From: Agrypnia vestita
Taxonomy: Eukaryota; Arthropoda; Insecta; Trichoptera; Phryganeidae
Length of the DNA: 64,000 nucleotides
Reading direction: 5' to 3'
Assembly: GCA_016648135.1 (NCBI GenBank)
Contig: JADDOH010000133.1
Location: forward strand, 620,001-684,000
Shown: piece by piece, positions 34,218-44,139 of the stretch
How positions within the stretch are numbered: the stretch's first letter is position 1
Layout of the letters: the number at the start of each line of letters is the position of its first letter
Position numbers and translations under genes: made by a program
The notes under the pieces: model-generated
Seen by the model: the letters and a program-made list of their open reading frames with translations, nothing else
Databases searched by the model: none
What the model was told of the DNA's origin: nothing

Positions 34218-35319
34218 TCCCCGTATACGTAAATATAATATTTTTCAAACCAATTAGTTAAGTTATTATGAATCAATTATTATTAAGAAAATTTTTTAAA
34301 AAATTAAGAGGCGTAACTCAACTATCAAATTGGCTATCGCTGGAAAAAATTAACCTCTAAAAATATTTATTTAAAGGCATAAAATTATCTTTTCAATAAA
34401 GCAAATACCATGGCCGTTACAACGAGTTTTGTTTTATTTTATTTTAATGTTCTGTACCTCAAAAAAATACCATATTTATTTTCACATTTTTATAAATACG
34501 CGGTGACATCGTGCTGAGACAAAGTTGTTTTGACACTCATAAAAAACCACAGAAAGGCGAACCCGTGCGAATCGACCAGAGACAAATGATAAACATAACG
34601 GCGTGAGTGGGGTACTTGCGTGCGGAGTTTTCTAATGCGAACCTGAGTATCACATAACATCCGTTTATCAGAGGCAAGTGGAATATTCAGGGGTGACAAT
34701 TAGTGCGAGTTACGAAATTGGTGTGAATTGAAGAACGGTGCTCCGATTAAATTTGTATCCAGTGATATTAGTTAATTAATAAAACTTGAATTAATTTCAA
34801 GTATTTCATTTGTCTCCCACCGCTAAGATCCCGTGACGATATACTTACTAATTTAAAGATTTGTTATTTAAAATGAGCGATCACCGAAAATACAATAATT
34901 TAGCAACGCTCTCAAAGATTTGAAGGGTAGTTAAATTGTCGAACACAATGTACGTTTAATAAACTTAAAACGCACAGTAGCTGCTTAGTTCGGTTCCCGC
35001 AGGATTTGCACCGCACCCGAAGGCTTATTATAAACAACCGTTTGAAACGGATCGTAATCACTACATCCCCTAAGTCAACTACCCCAAAACCTGGGGATTT
35101 TCGCGGAATCTGAAGAGTGTAACCTCTAAGATCTGTTAACATAGGGGTCTACTTGCGATGGTATAGGCTGAAGCAAGTGATAAACTCGTACGTGTATCGA
35201 AATTAAAACTAGAATGTTTCTGCGAGGTTTCACTTTATTTTTTTATTTTAATTGTTCACTTCTTCGCACAGCGAATAATAGTAATAATAATAATGATTCA
35301 ACCAAAGAATAGATGTGGG

Positions 35320-35800
35320 ATGGATGAAATTTAGATCAGTAACAAGAATTTTCTATGACCAAAAATGCTTATGCAACTTAAAAGAAAGGCACACCAGACA
35401 ATTGTTAGAGCCGCGACTATGTACCTATGGCTCCGAATCATGGACGATGTACAACTCCTACTTTAGGCACATTGAAACAGCAGAAATGCGAATGCTTAGA
35501 TAGTCGGCAGGAGTACCACTAGAATATAGGATTAGAAGTTAACATATTCATGTTAGCCTAAGACGGAGACCACTAGACTATACGGTAAAGCAGGCAATGT
35601 CTTGTTCTTCTCAAAGAAGCTTCATTGACATCATCTAGAGCTAGAGGAAGACCAAAGACTCCTGGATGACTGAATGCTCCAAAATCCTGCAGAGAAACGG
35701 TCTAGATGAAAGCGACACCCAGAATCAAAGAAAATACAGCCTGAGAATGAGAAGAGCCGACCCCAATAATCTTCCTGTGCAACGGTTGGGTTATCATTAA
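35320..35800 (+). pseudogene. RTE-like LINE fragment (ORF2 C-terminus)
   Basis: The plus frame reads GWMKFRSVTRIFYDQKCLCN, then CTYGSESWTMYNSYFRHIET and AEMRMLR before a stop; further frames hold HIHVSLRRRPLDY and the tail ending MRRADPNN. The order WMK-RSVTG, YGSE-WT, AEM-MLRW, GRPK and RADP is the standard end of RTE-like ORF2. Stops and frame changes show it is dead. Confidence 0.75.
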
Positions 35801-35898
35801 ATTAACTTAAATTGAATATTAAAAATACAAGATAAATAAAATTATTAAAACCCTGCAGAAACTTAAATTATATCTTTGGCGTGGATTTTATCATTTTA

Positions 35899-36194
35899 CT
35901 AGCTATTCGTACCCGGCGTTGCACGGGTTATGAATTAGGTTGAAAATAAATTTGCAAGGGACTTGTATATCTAGGAAAGAAATGTGGCATATTTTTTCCA
36001 ATGGGTATATGTATACAAAATTTGGGTCCAATCGGTAAAACGGTGTAAATTTGTACAGAAAATATATCTGGGTGTGGGGATGGGTTAAAGGGAGAAAGGG
36101 AAATAGTCACCTAAATTACTCGCCGGTATGCTACGAAAGCATAAGTATGCAAAATTTGAACAGACAGACAGACATTGAGTTTTATAATTATAGA
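35899..36194 (-). mobile_element. Non-autonomous Helitron, 296 bp
   Basis: On the minus strand it starts A|TCTATAATTATAAAACTC, then AATGTCTGTCTGTCTGT, and ends with a hairpin ACCCG...CGGGT, ACGAATAG and CTAG|T at 35899. The plus strand therefore shows A|CTAGCTATTCG at the left. The 5' terminal part is tandemly duplicated just outside (36193-36213). There is no coding capacity. Confidence 0.75.
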
Positions 36195-36239
36195 TTTGTT
36201 TTATAATTATAGATTTGTTTTATATTGTGATATTTCATA

Positions 36240-36475
36240 TACCTAAGCAAATGAATTATTAATATTTGATATAAGATATCGGTTATTTCAATGATAGTCC
36301 AATGTCTTACAGAAGAGATGTCAGAAGTATACAAAAAATTCAAATTTTGAAGTCCCATATCTCCATAACTAATTTTATTAAGACATAGTTTTATGAACAT
36401 TTTCAACTCATCATTTAGGCAGGAATTTACCTGTTAAATTTTGTGGACTAGCTCTGTTACACCCTATTTACGATT
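36240..36475 (+). repeat. Single arm of the palindromic MITE family
   Basis: It shares AATATTTGATATAAG, AATGATAGTCCAATG, TTACAG, GTCAGAA and the CATnATTTAGGCAGGAAT-like words with the right half of 11220-11693, in the same order. The right end GTTACACCCTAT is a common end of this MITE class. Confidence 0.5.
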
Positions 36476-36759
36476 TTTTTACCTGTAGTTTTTTTTTTAA
36501 TTTGGCGAGGTTAATATTAAATAAGTTATTTTAAATAACCTTATCGTTATGGAACTTACAAAGTATTATTAAAGTCTGTCTAAATTTTAATTTAATTTTA
36601 ATAATAGACTAGCTTCAATACCCAGGAGAAATCGCCTGAGATTTGGATTATTGTGTAGGTATATCAAATTCCCTTCGATTCAATTATAAATACCTTCTGA
36701 ATAAATATATATCTAGGAGAGAAAAAAAGACGAAACAGATCAAGTATCACAATTTAATT

Positions 36760-37280
36760 ATTTAAAGCGAGTGTCACTCGAAGACAAATCAATAGAGCAG
36801 GGGATGCGATTTAAATATCTGAGAGTTGAGTTATCTGGTCACGGTGAAGTCGAGGGGGGGAGGGGGAAACCAATAAGGCAGCAGCGACATCTATTTAAAG
36901 GAGGCAATATGGAGAAATAAGCACATGCCGGCAGATAGCAAGGCCCGAATCTACAAAACATGTGTCAGGCTCATCGTGGCATATGAAACTAGGGCTGACA
37001 CAGTTAGGCCTAAAAGCTTTCTTCGGACATCTGAGATGAGAATATTGAATACTATATCAGGGAGAGCTCTCAGGGACAGGATCAGAAACTTTGACATAAA
37101 AGAGACCTGAAGATATCGTTAGATGGGGCAGGAAGAGACGGCGGACTGAAGAATTCCCCGTGAGATCGTCCACAACATACCCATGGGACATTGTATGCCA
37201 GGAAGACCGCCAAAAGGTGGAAAGATAACTGGTTCTCCCCTTCCCAAAAGGAAGGATCCCCTAAATAACAGATCCACGAT
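36760..37280 (+). pseudogene. LINE ORF2 C-terminal fragment
   Basis: The plus strand reads SLEDKSIEQGMRFKYLRVEL, then in shifting frames a KARIYKTCVRLIVAYETRAD piece, a TSEMRILNTISGRALRDRIR piece and a final arginine-rich part. This follows the LINE order FKYLG, KTRIYK--VRP---Y--E, TSEM--L--I-G--L-DR-RN. At least three frameshifts are needed. Confidence 0.7.
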
Positions 37281-37299
37281 CTAGAACAAGAAGAAGTAA

Positions 37300-37645
37300 A
37301 AAGAGAGAAGTTTCACTCATTTTCATCCAAGTCGGACTCTCATGACTGAGGATCGTGATCTTTATGTCCTCCCGCCTTCTTGACTATTCTTTTCTATCTT
37401 TCCCGGCATCCTGCAGACCTTAGCGCTGTCACCAGAGAAGTGGCTGTCGTTTTTTACAGTCAGTTTTTTTGGTCAGTCGAACGAGTGGAGATCTTCCTCT
37501 TTGTCTTTGACTCTTGGCACTCTCACCACAATAAGCTTTTCCAGACTATCTTTCCTTCGGGCAAGATGTCAGAAAACCCAGAATTGAAGGATTCATAGTC
37601 GACGAGGATTAGAGGAGTGGTTAACAGTCTCTCCTTGAATTTGAG
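37300..37645 (-). repeat. LINE-derived 3' untranslated repeat (minus copy)
   Basis: The reverse complement contains ACTTCTCTGGTGACAGCGCT, AGGTCTGCAGGATGCCGGG and AAGATCACGATCCTCAG, matching 21387-21565. A 13-bp repeat CTCTAACACCTAA occurs three times at 37705-37745 just beyond it. Confidence 0.55.
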
Positions 37646-37839
37646 TTCTTGTAATATGGAGATATTTGTGCGAATCCCTGTCCAAGGTGATTTATGCAAC
37701 ATGTGTCTCTAACACCTAACTCTCTAACACCTAAGTCTCTAACACATCATTGATTTCACATTAACGAACACTTCTTCTTATACACAGTTTCTTATAATAT
37801 ATCATTTAATTTGATATTTTAGATCTTCATATCTCACAA

Positions 37840-38570
37840 ATAGAATAATTGGGGATAATTATAGATTCTAAATTATCATTGAAAAAACATGCTGAATACA
37901 TAACAAATAAAATTGCAAAGAAAGTATCTTTCTTAGGAAGCATAAGACCAAAATTAACTAAAGAAACAGCGATAATAATATAAAAATTAATAATTTCTCC
38001 ACTATTTTGTACCTATGTAATGAAGGATATATTAGAAAATTACAAATTCAACAGAATAGAGCAATGAAGATTATTCTACAGAGAAATAGATATTCCAAAA
38101 TTAAAAAGATGCTCTTAAATTTAAATTGGATTAATATAAAACAAGGATTAAAATTAAATACAATGATATTCATTCTTTAGAAGCTTCAACAACCGGCGAG
38201 CTTGCATGCGAAGATGTATGAATGTGGATGAGGCGAGAGTTGTATGTCAGGACAGAAGAGTGTGGCGCTTTATCCTCTCTGCCTACACCCACGGTAAGTA
38301 AGTAAATATTCATTCACAAAATATTGAATGACAAAATGCCAAAATATTTTAACAGAGTAAATTTTTAAATATTTTTAAGATCAAATATAACACAGAGATA
38401 CATAGACATAATACAAGAAACGCAAACAAAATAAGTATTCCAAAGAGAAAAAAGACAAACACACAAAACTGTATTTATTACAAGGGAATAAAGAGTATAA
38501 TAGCCTGCCAGAAGGTGTGAGGTGTGAGCAGATCGATATGTTCAAACAAGAATTTTAACGGTACATAACA
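37840..38570 (+). pseudogene. Jockey-like LINE ORF2 fragment split by a nested insertion
   Basis: The first part reads IIIDSKLSLKKHAEYITNKI, AKKVSFLGSIRPKLTKETA and, after a shift, a NWLNIK-like end. It is interrupted by a 130-bp insertion at 38176-38305 and resumes with FIHKILNDKMPKYFNRVNF, a SIPKRKKTNTQN-like piece and PEGVRCEQIDMFKQEF. If the insertion and one copy of its ATATTCATTC duplication are ignored, the frame runs on without a break across the site. Other frameshifts show the host LINE is dead as well. Confidence 0.75.
38176..38305 (+). mobile_element. Short 5'-truncated LINE insertion with 10-bp target duplication
   Basis: ATATTCATTC stands on both sides (38166-38175 and 38306-38315). 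The insert encodes an ACMRRCMNVDEARVVC-like end, with VCQDRRVWRFILSAYTHG in other frames. This is the same tail as the LINE at 14440-15330 (NRRTCMRRCMDVAEA). It ends GGTAAGTAAGTAA, a GTAA simple tail. It is a classic target-primed insertion of only the last 130 bp. Confidence 0.85.
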
Positions 38571-38611
38571 ATGGAAAATGTATGAAGATAAATATTATTT
38601 AATAAGTGTAC

Positions 38612-38705
38612 ACATATATTATATATATATATATATTTTCATATGTTATATAATATATATATATATATATAGATATATATCTATATATATTATATATATA
38701 TATCA
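38612..38705. repeat. TA-rich microsatellite
   Basis: Long runs of TA with small interruptions at the 3' side of the Penelope-like element. The 100-codon open frame over it (38578-38880) is translated TA repeat and is not a gene. Confidence 0.9.
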
Positions 38706-39580
38706 TTCGTCAACCGACGTTTCGCCTGAATCACAACAGGCATCTTCAGGGTGTCTTGTTAATAAATTTCCGTCACGAGGAGCAGTGCGAGCACGTCCGT
38801 TCGTATCGGAAGCTTATTATCAAGTGAGGTCTGGCAAGTCAAAATCTAAATTTGGGTACTTTGGTCATTATTGGCCTTAATGGTTTTTGGGAATTTCGTA
38901 TTAAATATTGGGTGTTCCCGGCCGTTGTTGGCCTTAATGGCGTTTGTCTGGCTCCTTGTGATGCGCGTTGTACTCGATGTTGCTTCTATTGTGTCGATAT
39001 TATCTGTTCGGTGGTTGTATTTAATTGATTTTTGCGCGTTAATATATTATTTTTACTATGAAATCTAGTGTTGAATAAAATATTTTTCCATGCCGTTGGG
39101 AGACGTATACCATCATCTCTATTGTTGATAATATTTATTCTTTTATATATCTCTATAGCTTCTCTAAATATCCTTACTGTTTCATTTTGGACGTTCGCTA
39201 TTATTCGTGTATTATTAAAGTCTATGCTGTGACCTTCTTCGAGTGTGTGTTGGACAAGCGACGATGTTAGTTTTTTGTTGGTCATATCAACTCTATGTTC
39301 AGCAACCCTAGCAGATATCTTTCTATTGCTTTTTACAATATGTATCTTGTCGCACGATCCACATGGTATTTCGTATACACCATGGGACTCTAGGTGTATT
39401 TTGTCTTTTACACTGCGTAGAAGGCTAGATATTTTGTTTTCGGTCTTAAATACCGTTCTTATGTAATATTTTCTAAGTAGACGGCTGAGTTTATCTGTTG
39501 TCCCTCTTATAACAGCCTTTTTACCATATATAAGAGGGACAACAGATAAACTTAGCCGTCTACTAGAAAATATAGAGGGA
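38706..39580 (-). mobile_element. Penelope-like retroelement, 5'-truncated
   Basis: The minus strand encodes the C-terminal part of a Penelope-like polyprotein (next entry). Downstream, at 38712-38765, lies an end module with CCCTGAAGATGCC, a CAGGC stem partner and GAAACGTCGG, the hammerhead-like box order known from such elements. At the 5' side, 39482-39511 and 39531-39563 are inverted copies (CGGCTGAGTTTATCTGTTG), as if a second truncated copy were joined head to head. Inverted or tandem partial copies are usual for Penelope-like elements. The reverse transcriptase core is missing. Confidence 0.75.
38986..39540 (-). pseudogene. Penelope-like ORF remnant with GIY-YIG domain
   Basis: One minus frame is open from about 39540 to 38986. 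It begins VPLIYGKKAVIRGTTDKLSR, continues YYIRTVFKTENKISSLLRSV and KDKIHLESHGVYEIPCGSCD, and ends with SLVQHTLEEGHSIDFNNTRI. The GVYEIPCGSCDK stretch is the start of the GIY-YIG endonuclease found in Penelope-like elements, followed by R-ISARVAEHR. The expected second motif Y-I-G is changed to H-I-V, and the conserved residues around it are altered, so nuclease activity is improbable. The reverse transcriptase part that should precede it is absent. The last part, REAIEIYKR and LPTAWK, is the usual C-terminal end. Confidence 0.8.
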
Positions 39581-39691
39581 CCAGATTTTGACGCGAGTTA
39601 TCCCCAAAGAAATTAATACTAACACATATATATTATATATATATAAATATAATGTTTATAATATTAGCTAGTGATAAACAATTATATATAA

Positions 39692-39800
39692 CTAGCAGGA
39701 AAGCAATCTTTGCTTTTTGCTAGGCAATCGATTGTTTACTTATTTGGCAGAGAGATTTTCATTTTATTTACGTATTTAGCTGAATTTACTATAATTTTTT
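39692..39800 (-). mobile_element. Helitron-like 3' end, third member of the family
   Basis: Read on the minus strand it ends AAGATTGCTTTCCTGCTAG|T at 39692, sharing GATTGCTTTCCTGCTAGT with the end of 20234-20855. Beyond the hairpin lie the words CAATCGATTG and AGAGATTTTCATTTTATTTA (plus strand), also present next to copy B at about 41385-41420. The remainder of the element is missing. Confidence 0.5.
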
Positions 39801-40564
39801 TCGAACCAGAAAAACATAAGCTATGCAGGTGGTATATCATCCATTCATAAAAATTTGAATTATTTTTATTTATCTACAATACAATATTTTTGACTTGCAC
39901 ACACATATTAAAAATATATAAGAGGAAATTATCTATTCGAATCAATACCGTCTTTCTTAATATTTACTTAATTCTTATCACGGTGATTTCCTTTGAATTT
40001 TGGCTTGACTTTGACAGGGGTTATAAACATGCTGGAAAAAATAATCTAATCTCTTTGCAACAGGGCTCCCAGTGAAAATGTTACATTTACAGCACACACA
40101 AAAACAAAACCTTTGTAACACATTTAAATTTTACAGACAATATCATTCATATAAGATTATTTTATAAAAATTTACAGTTTTAAGCATGTTGGAAGATTAA
40201 AAACGATTTTAAGGCGAATATTATAATTAATATCTTCTTTTACGAACCATAAAAAATGTATTCTGAATGTGGTCACTCGGGTTGTGTGTATAAAATTGAG
40301 TAAAAAATAGGGAATCATATCCCAGGACCGGTACAGTATTTATCAATCCAGAGAATAGAATGTATATTTTTAAAAACTTCGGAATTAATATTTTGAATTA
40401 ATTTCGGGGTTCTATCTATATATAAAATCTAGATTTTAATGTAGGTATTGTTGTTGCTTGGGGTATCTTTATGTATAATATTAATATTGTTTCTCATTTA
40501 GATAATTTGTCAATTTTCTATTAGTTCAAAGATTCCTTACTTTCTTTTAAATATAAATATCTTA

Positions 40565-40910
40565 TGTGCCCTAGGAATTTCCTGGACAGACCACATTACG
40601 AATGAAGAGGTTCTCAGCAGGATCGATGAAACCAGGCACAAGATGAATACCATCTCGAAAAGGCGTGCAAAATCTGCTCAAAACTATACTGGAGGAAATG
40701 GTAGAGGGAAAGATTGCCAGAGGGCACCCTCGCCGTGAATATCTTGAGCAAGTGTGCCAAGATATGAATTGTGCTTCCTACACAGAGCTTTTTGAAGAGG
40801 ATCGCCGGAGACCGAGCAGAATGGAGAAGGAGATGTGCTTTGCTGCAAACCAATCCCACGGATTGAAACCCAGAAAGAAAAAAAAAGACTGTATCAGTTC
40901 TTTTTGACTT
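40565..40910 (+). pseudogene. LINE ORF2 C-terminal fragment
   Basis: The plus strand gives ISWTDHITNEEVLSRIDETR, then KMNTISKRRAK, then VEGKIARGHPRREYLEQVCQ and DMNCASYTELFEEDRRRPSR. The order SWTDR-SNEEVL-R, EGKI-G-R--GRR and the final SY-EL-R-A--R is the typical end of several insect LINEs. One frameshift lies between the first and second part. Confidence 0.65.
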
Positions 40911-40979
40911 TTTTATAAATGTATCATTTATATCATATATATATATGTGACAATGCACCCCACTTTTAAACACGAGAAT

Positions 40980-41400
40980 TAAATTCTCTGTTAAAAGTAG
41001 GTAAGCGTTAATATTCTCATTCTATTTTTCAAATATACGATATGTAATTAACACCAATATGTAAAATTCAATTAAATAAATCAAATAAAAATATATTAAA
41101 TTATTTTTTTAATTCATATTATAATTTTACTAAGTAACTTTACTAAGTAACACTTTTACTAAGTAAACACTCTGAGTTTTTAATGCATCAGTTCTGGCAT
41201 GTATCAATCTTGTTAACGTTATATTGATAAGATAACGATTTTAAATGATTAATTAATATTATCAATGACTAGTAGTCGTTTTTCGTTCAAAACATTCAAA
41301 AGTTATTATTTTATTAATTTCTATGATCTCTCGACTGATTTGAACAGCTGATAGATAACAGGTAACTTATATATATCGATCTAATACGTAAATAAAATGA
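40980..41400. other. AT-rich, no gene; small ACTAAGTAAC repeats
   Basis: Three imperfect copies of TTTACTAAGTAAC lie at about 41125-41166. Nothing else was recognised. Confidence 0.4.
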
Positions 41401-41414
41401 AAATCTCTTCGCTT

Positions 41415-42027
41415 TGCAATCGATTGCTTACTGCTAGGCCCTGCGGGTGGCTATTGTGGCCGCTTCGCGGCCAATGATGGCCGTTCCGCGGCCAATTGTG
41501 TTTGCTGTGCAGCAAACACAAATGTTTACCTATGCCTACGTCAGCCGCTTCGCGGCCAATTGTATCTGGCAAATTTCCACTTTTAATTACGGGTAGTTTA
41601 GATATAATTAAGACAAAGTATTTATTCGGTATTTCTAACCGATTAATAAGTCAGAGCGGAATAAACCACAGTTCGATAGGTAGGTACCTACTCTCTTCTC
41701 TTCTCGCAGTGTTGATTACTTTAATACAACATTATAAAAAATTAATCTTTGTTTAATTTGGTTTGTTACATAAAAAAATTAATATAAAAAGTGAATGTTC
41801 AAAACAAAAATGTAATAAAAATTAAAAAAAATAAATATTCTCGACCGTAAAAAAAAAATTCGATCCTGCCAGGATTCGAACCTGGCATCTTCTGATCCGC
41901 AGTCAGACGTGTTATCCGCTGCGCCACACAACCTAATGGGCCCCGTGGCAAAATTATTTTATACAAATAAAAATCATCATCCAAATGCAGAAACGTATGA
42001 CATTGGTTAGGGTAATTAATATATTGA
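41415..42027 (-). mobile_element. Helitron-like element, copy B, with tRNA-Arg-like segment
   Basis: It is the inverted partner of 20234-20855. On the minus strand it starts A|TCAATATATTAATTACCC at 42027 and shares the GGTTGTGTGG tRNA-like part, the CACTGCGAGAAGAGAAGAG block and the GGCCGCGAAGCGGCC palindromes. The 3' hairpin is reduced to AAGCAATCGATTGC and the CTAG end seen in copy A is missing. A middle part differs by a rearrangement of about 60 bp. Its 3' limit is therefore uncertain. Confidence 0.55.
41862..41933 (-). tRNA. tRNA-Arg-like sequence in Helitron-like copy B
   Basis: It carries GGTTGTGTGGCGCAGCGGAT, an anticodon loop CTGCGGA and a T-arm CAGGTTCGAATCCTG. The 5' GGTTGTG cannot pair with the 3' CAGGATC, so it is not a functional tRNA. 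The T-arm (box B) is closer to the consensus than in copy A. Confidence 0.6.
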
Positions 42028-42254
42028 TTACCTAAATAAAGATACATCAATAAAAAAATACAATGGAAATGACGTTGCGAGCTGAAAATACTAGCGTTGA
42101 CCTAAAAACTCTAAACAGAATAAGGTGTAGCCGTTCGAGAGATTTTGTTGCTTCGCAAAAAAATTATATTTTAAGGGGCTTTTAACGTGGGCGGCTGTAA
42201 GCGGCCGCCTTGTTTAAGTAGGCTAATTATTGCTGTAATGTTGTAATATTACAG

Positions 42255-42496
42255 AACCGATGCAGGGGCGTGCTCAGGTGCGCGGCCAGGATGCTGCGGA
42301 AATTCTCAGTAGAATGCACCAAACATTAAATCCTCTGCAAATAATTACAAGAAAAGACTTCGTTAGCGCTCCAGGGATTAGAGAACACAATAACGCTCGC
42401 AATGTTCTTCCGCGTGGTTTTATGGTTCCTTTAGTTAGGTCTGAAGTTGAACAGCTTAACGATTTCCACCGTAACATTATTTTTAATTTAAAATAA
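42255..42496 (+). CDS. Candidate terminal coding exon, unidentified protein
   Basis: A splice acceptor (GTTGTAATATTACAG ending at 42254) is followed by an open frame to TAA at 42494-42496. The frame has a clearly protein-like mix of residues: QGRAQVRGQDAAEILSRMHQ, LNPLQIITRKDFVSAPGIRE, then a part with RGFMVPLVRSEVEQLNDFHR. An internal ATG at 42260 would give 78 codons if it were a small gene of its own. About 62 bp upstream a donor-like GTAAGC follows GGGCGGCT, so a short intron is possible, and just after the Helitron edge another frame (MEMTLRAENTSVDLKTL, from about 42063) also looks coding for 40 codons. I do not recognise the family; a host gene or an unknown transposon protein are both possible. 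Confidence 0.45.
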
Positions 42497-42571
42497 ATTA
42501 GTTCCAAACATTGGTTAGGTAAGTCCTACATTTTAATATAGCAATATTCTATGTTCTTAGGTTTTCACGGC

Positions 42572-42740
42572 CACTCAGAATCTTCTGGGGTATTATGCCG
42601 TGTTTTTATGGCCTTTCTGGCCAACGTTTCGGATCCCATTGCAGGGTCCATCACATCATATCAGCCCTGATGATGGACCCTGCAAAGGGATCCGAAAAGT
42701 CGTAAAAACACAGCGTAATACCCCAGAAGACACAGACCAG
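42572..42740. mobile_element. Fold-back element with two opposed Penelope-like end modules
   Basis: The arms at about 42572-42650 and 42664-42740 are inverted copies: TTCTGGGGTATTA, GTGTTTTTA, TTTCGGATCCC and TTGCAGGGTCCATCA appear on the left and their complements on the right, with a 12-bp extra piece in the left arm. The right arm reads CTGATGATGGACCC...GGGATCCGAAAA, a hammerhead-like box order. The same module occurs singly at 3150-3260. Confidence 0.6.
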
Positions 42741-42749
42741 AAGATAGTA

Positions 42750-43985
42750 ATATTCTTCTTCTTGTGGAGGACTACAGCCCCCTACTGAACGTCATGTTGT
42801 TCGCACGTTAGCGTACGACGCCGACGCAACCGAACGCACCTCATTAGCTCTCTGAAACATCGATTATATGAATGCTTAATAATTTAATTTATTTTATATT
42901 TAAGTGTGAATTTTTAAGTAACTTTTCTTTTTATATTCACTTTAATTTTATGTTATATTTTTTATGACCTATACACATTGCTGCTCTTAACTTTATATTT
43001 TAATTTTTATACTCATATTTTGGTGCTAAACAGATATTGTTAATGTATGTGCTTTTTGAAATTTATATTATATTCTTTATGTAAAAGCCTATACCTAATG
43101 GGCATAAACAAATAAATACATATATTACCTGTGTGCCTAGGTGCCTTGTTGCATTATTCAAGAGAATAAATACACAGCGTTCACCGTGATATTCATACCC
43201 AGATATATCAAACATCGAAGGGAGACCGAATTTTGAAGGCGGGTCGCCTTTACTAAGATGGCGCCATCTTTGATACAGTTTTTTAGGGAATTAATACTTT
43301 CATTAATAAATATCATTATTCTATCGCTGTAGCTCTCTACATCGATCTTTATTCTCGAATTTCTCCAATCCCCGTTTCATACTAAAGTAAGAGTTGATGT
43401 CAATTTTAGACTGAAACATACAGCAAAGACAAAAATATCCAATAATGTTAATAGCAAAAGAAGCAATTTGCACTAATTGGTAGCAAACAAAGCGATATCC
43501 ATATTAAAAATGAAAACTGAGGTGGCAATTGTTTTTAAAAACTTACTTCCAATAAGTAAGTATGATGAGTAGTGATAGGTTTTTTGTATTTTTCTCAGGA
43601 ACACCTCAGTAGAATATTGCCGCCTTTACTTTTATACCCATCGTATGTCTATCTATCCGAGACGGCTAGTACAGTATTAATATAATGTCACGGGACGTGG
43701 CTGTGGGAGGCAAATTAGACACTAAAAAAATAATTATATATTTAGTTTTAACGCTAAAAGTCACTGGAAAAGAACTAAATCGGAGCGTTGTCCTTAATGT
43801 TTCTAGAATATTTCACACACTTATTATTACGCTGTTTCTTAATTCGCACTAATTAACGATGTTTCTTTCGCTTCAATCACTTCCGAAAAAAATCGAATCA
43901 ATTTCACACGTAGGTACTCTCTTGATTTATTATCGCTGGTAAAAGACACCCGCTCGCAACACACGCTGCACGGTCTGCTTTCTAC
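42750..43985. other. No gene recognised
   Basis: AT-rich with patches of mixed composition. The part 43640-43985 might be the transcribed side of the minus-strand promoter candidate at 44017, but no coding start is evident. Confidence 0.35.
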
Positions 43986-44016
43986 GATGTTAGTCCGCCG
44001 TCAACAACGCAAAAAC

Positions 44017-44136
44017 TGATGCGCGCATCGCGGCACCCTCGCTTTTATGGGTAAATAAATATATTTCTCTATGTTACGAGAATTTACGTTAACAACCCAG
44101 TCGTTCCAAGATATGTGTAGAACCTTCTAGTATCTT
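44017..44136 (-). promoter_or_regulatory. Candidate core promoter, minus strand
   Basis: On the minus strand CATAAAAGC is followed by ATCAGTT, with the A of TCAGT (44017) 30 bp downstream of the first T of the TATA-like word. This is the consensus spacing for insect TATA and initiator. The region between is GC-rich (GAGGGTGCCGCGATGCGCGC). Upstream at 44120-44127 a GAAnnTTC pair could be a weak heat-shock element. No transcript can be proven. Confidence 0.35.
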
Positions 44137-44139
44137 CCA

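Noticed and set aside
38578..38880. 100-codon open frame
   Set aside because: Its first half is translated TA microsatellite; the rest lies antisense to the Penelope-like end.
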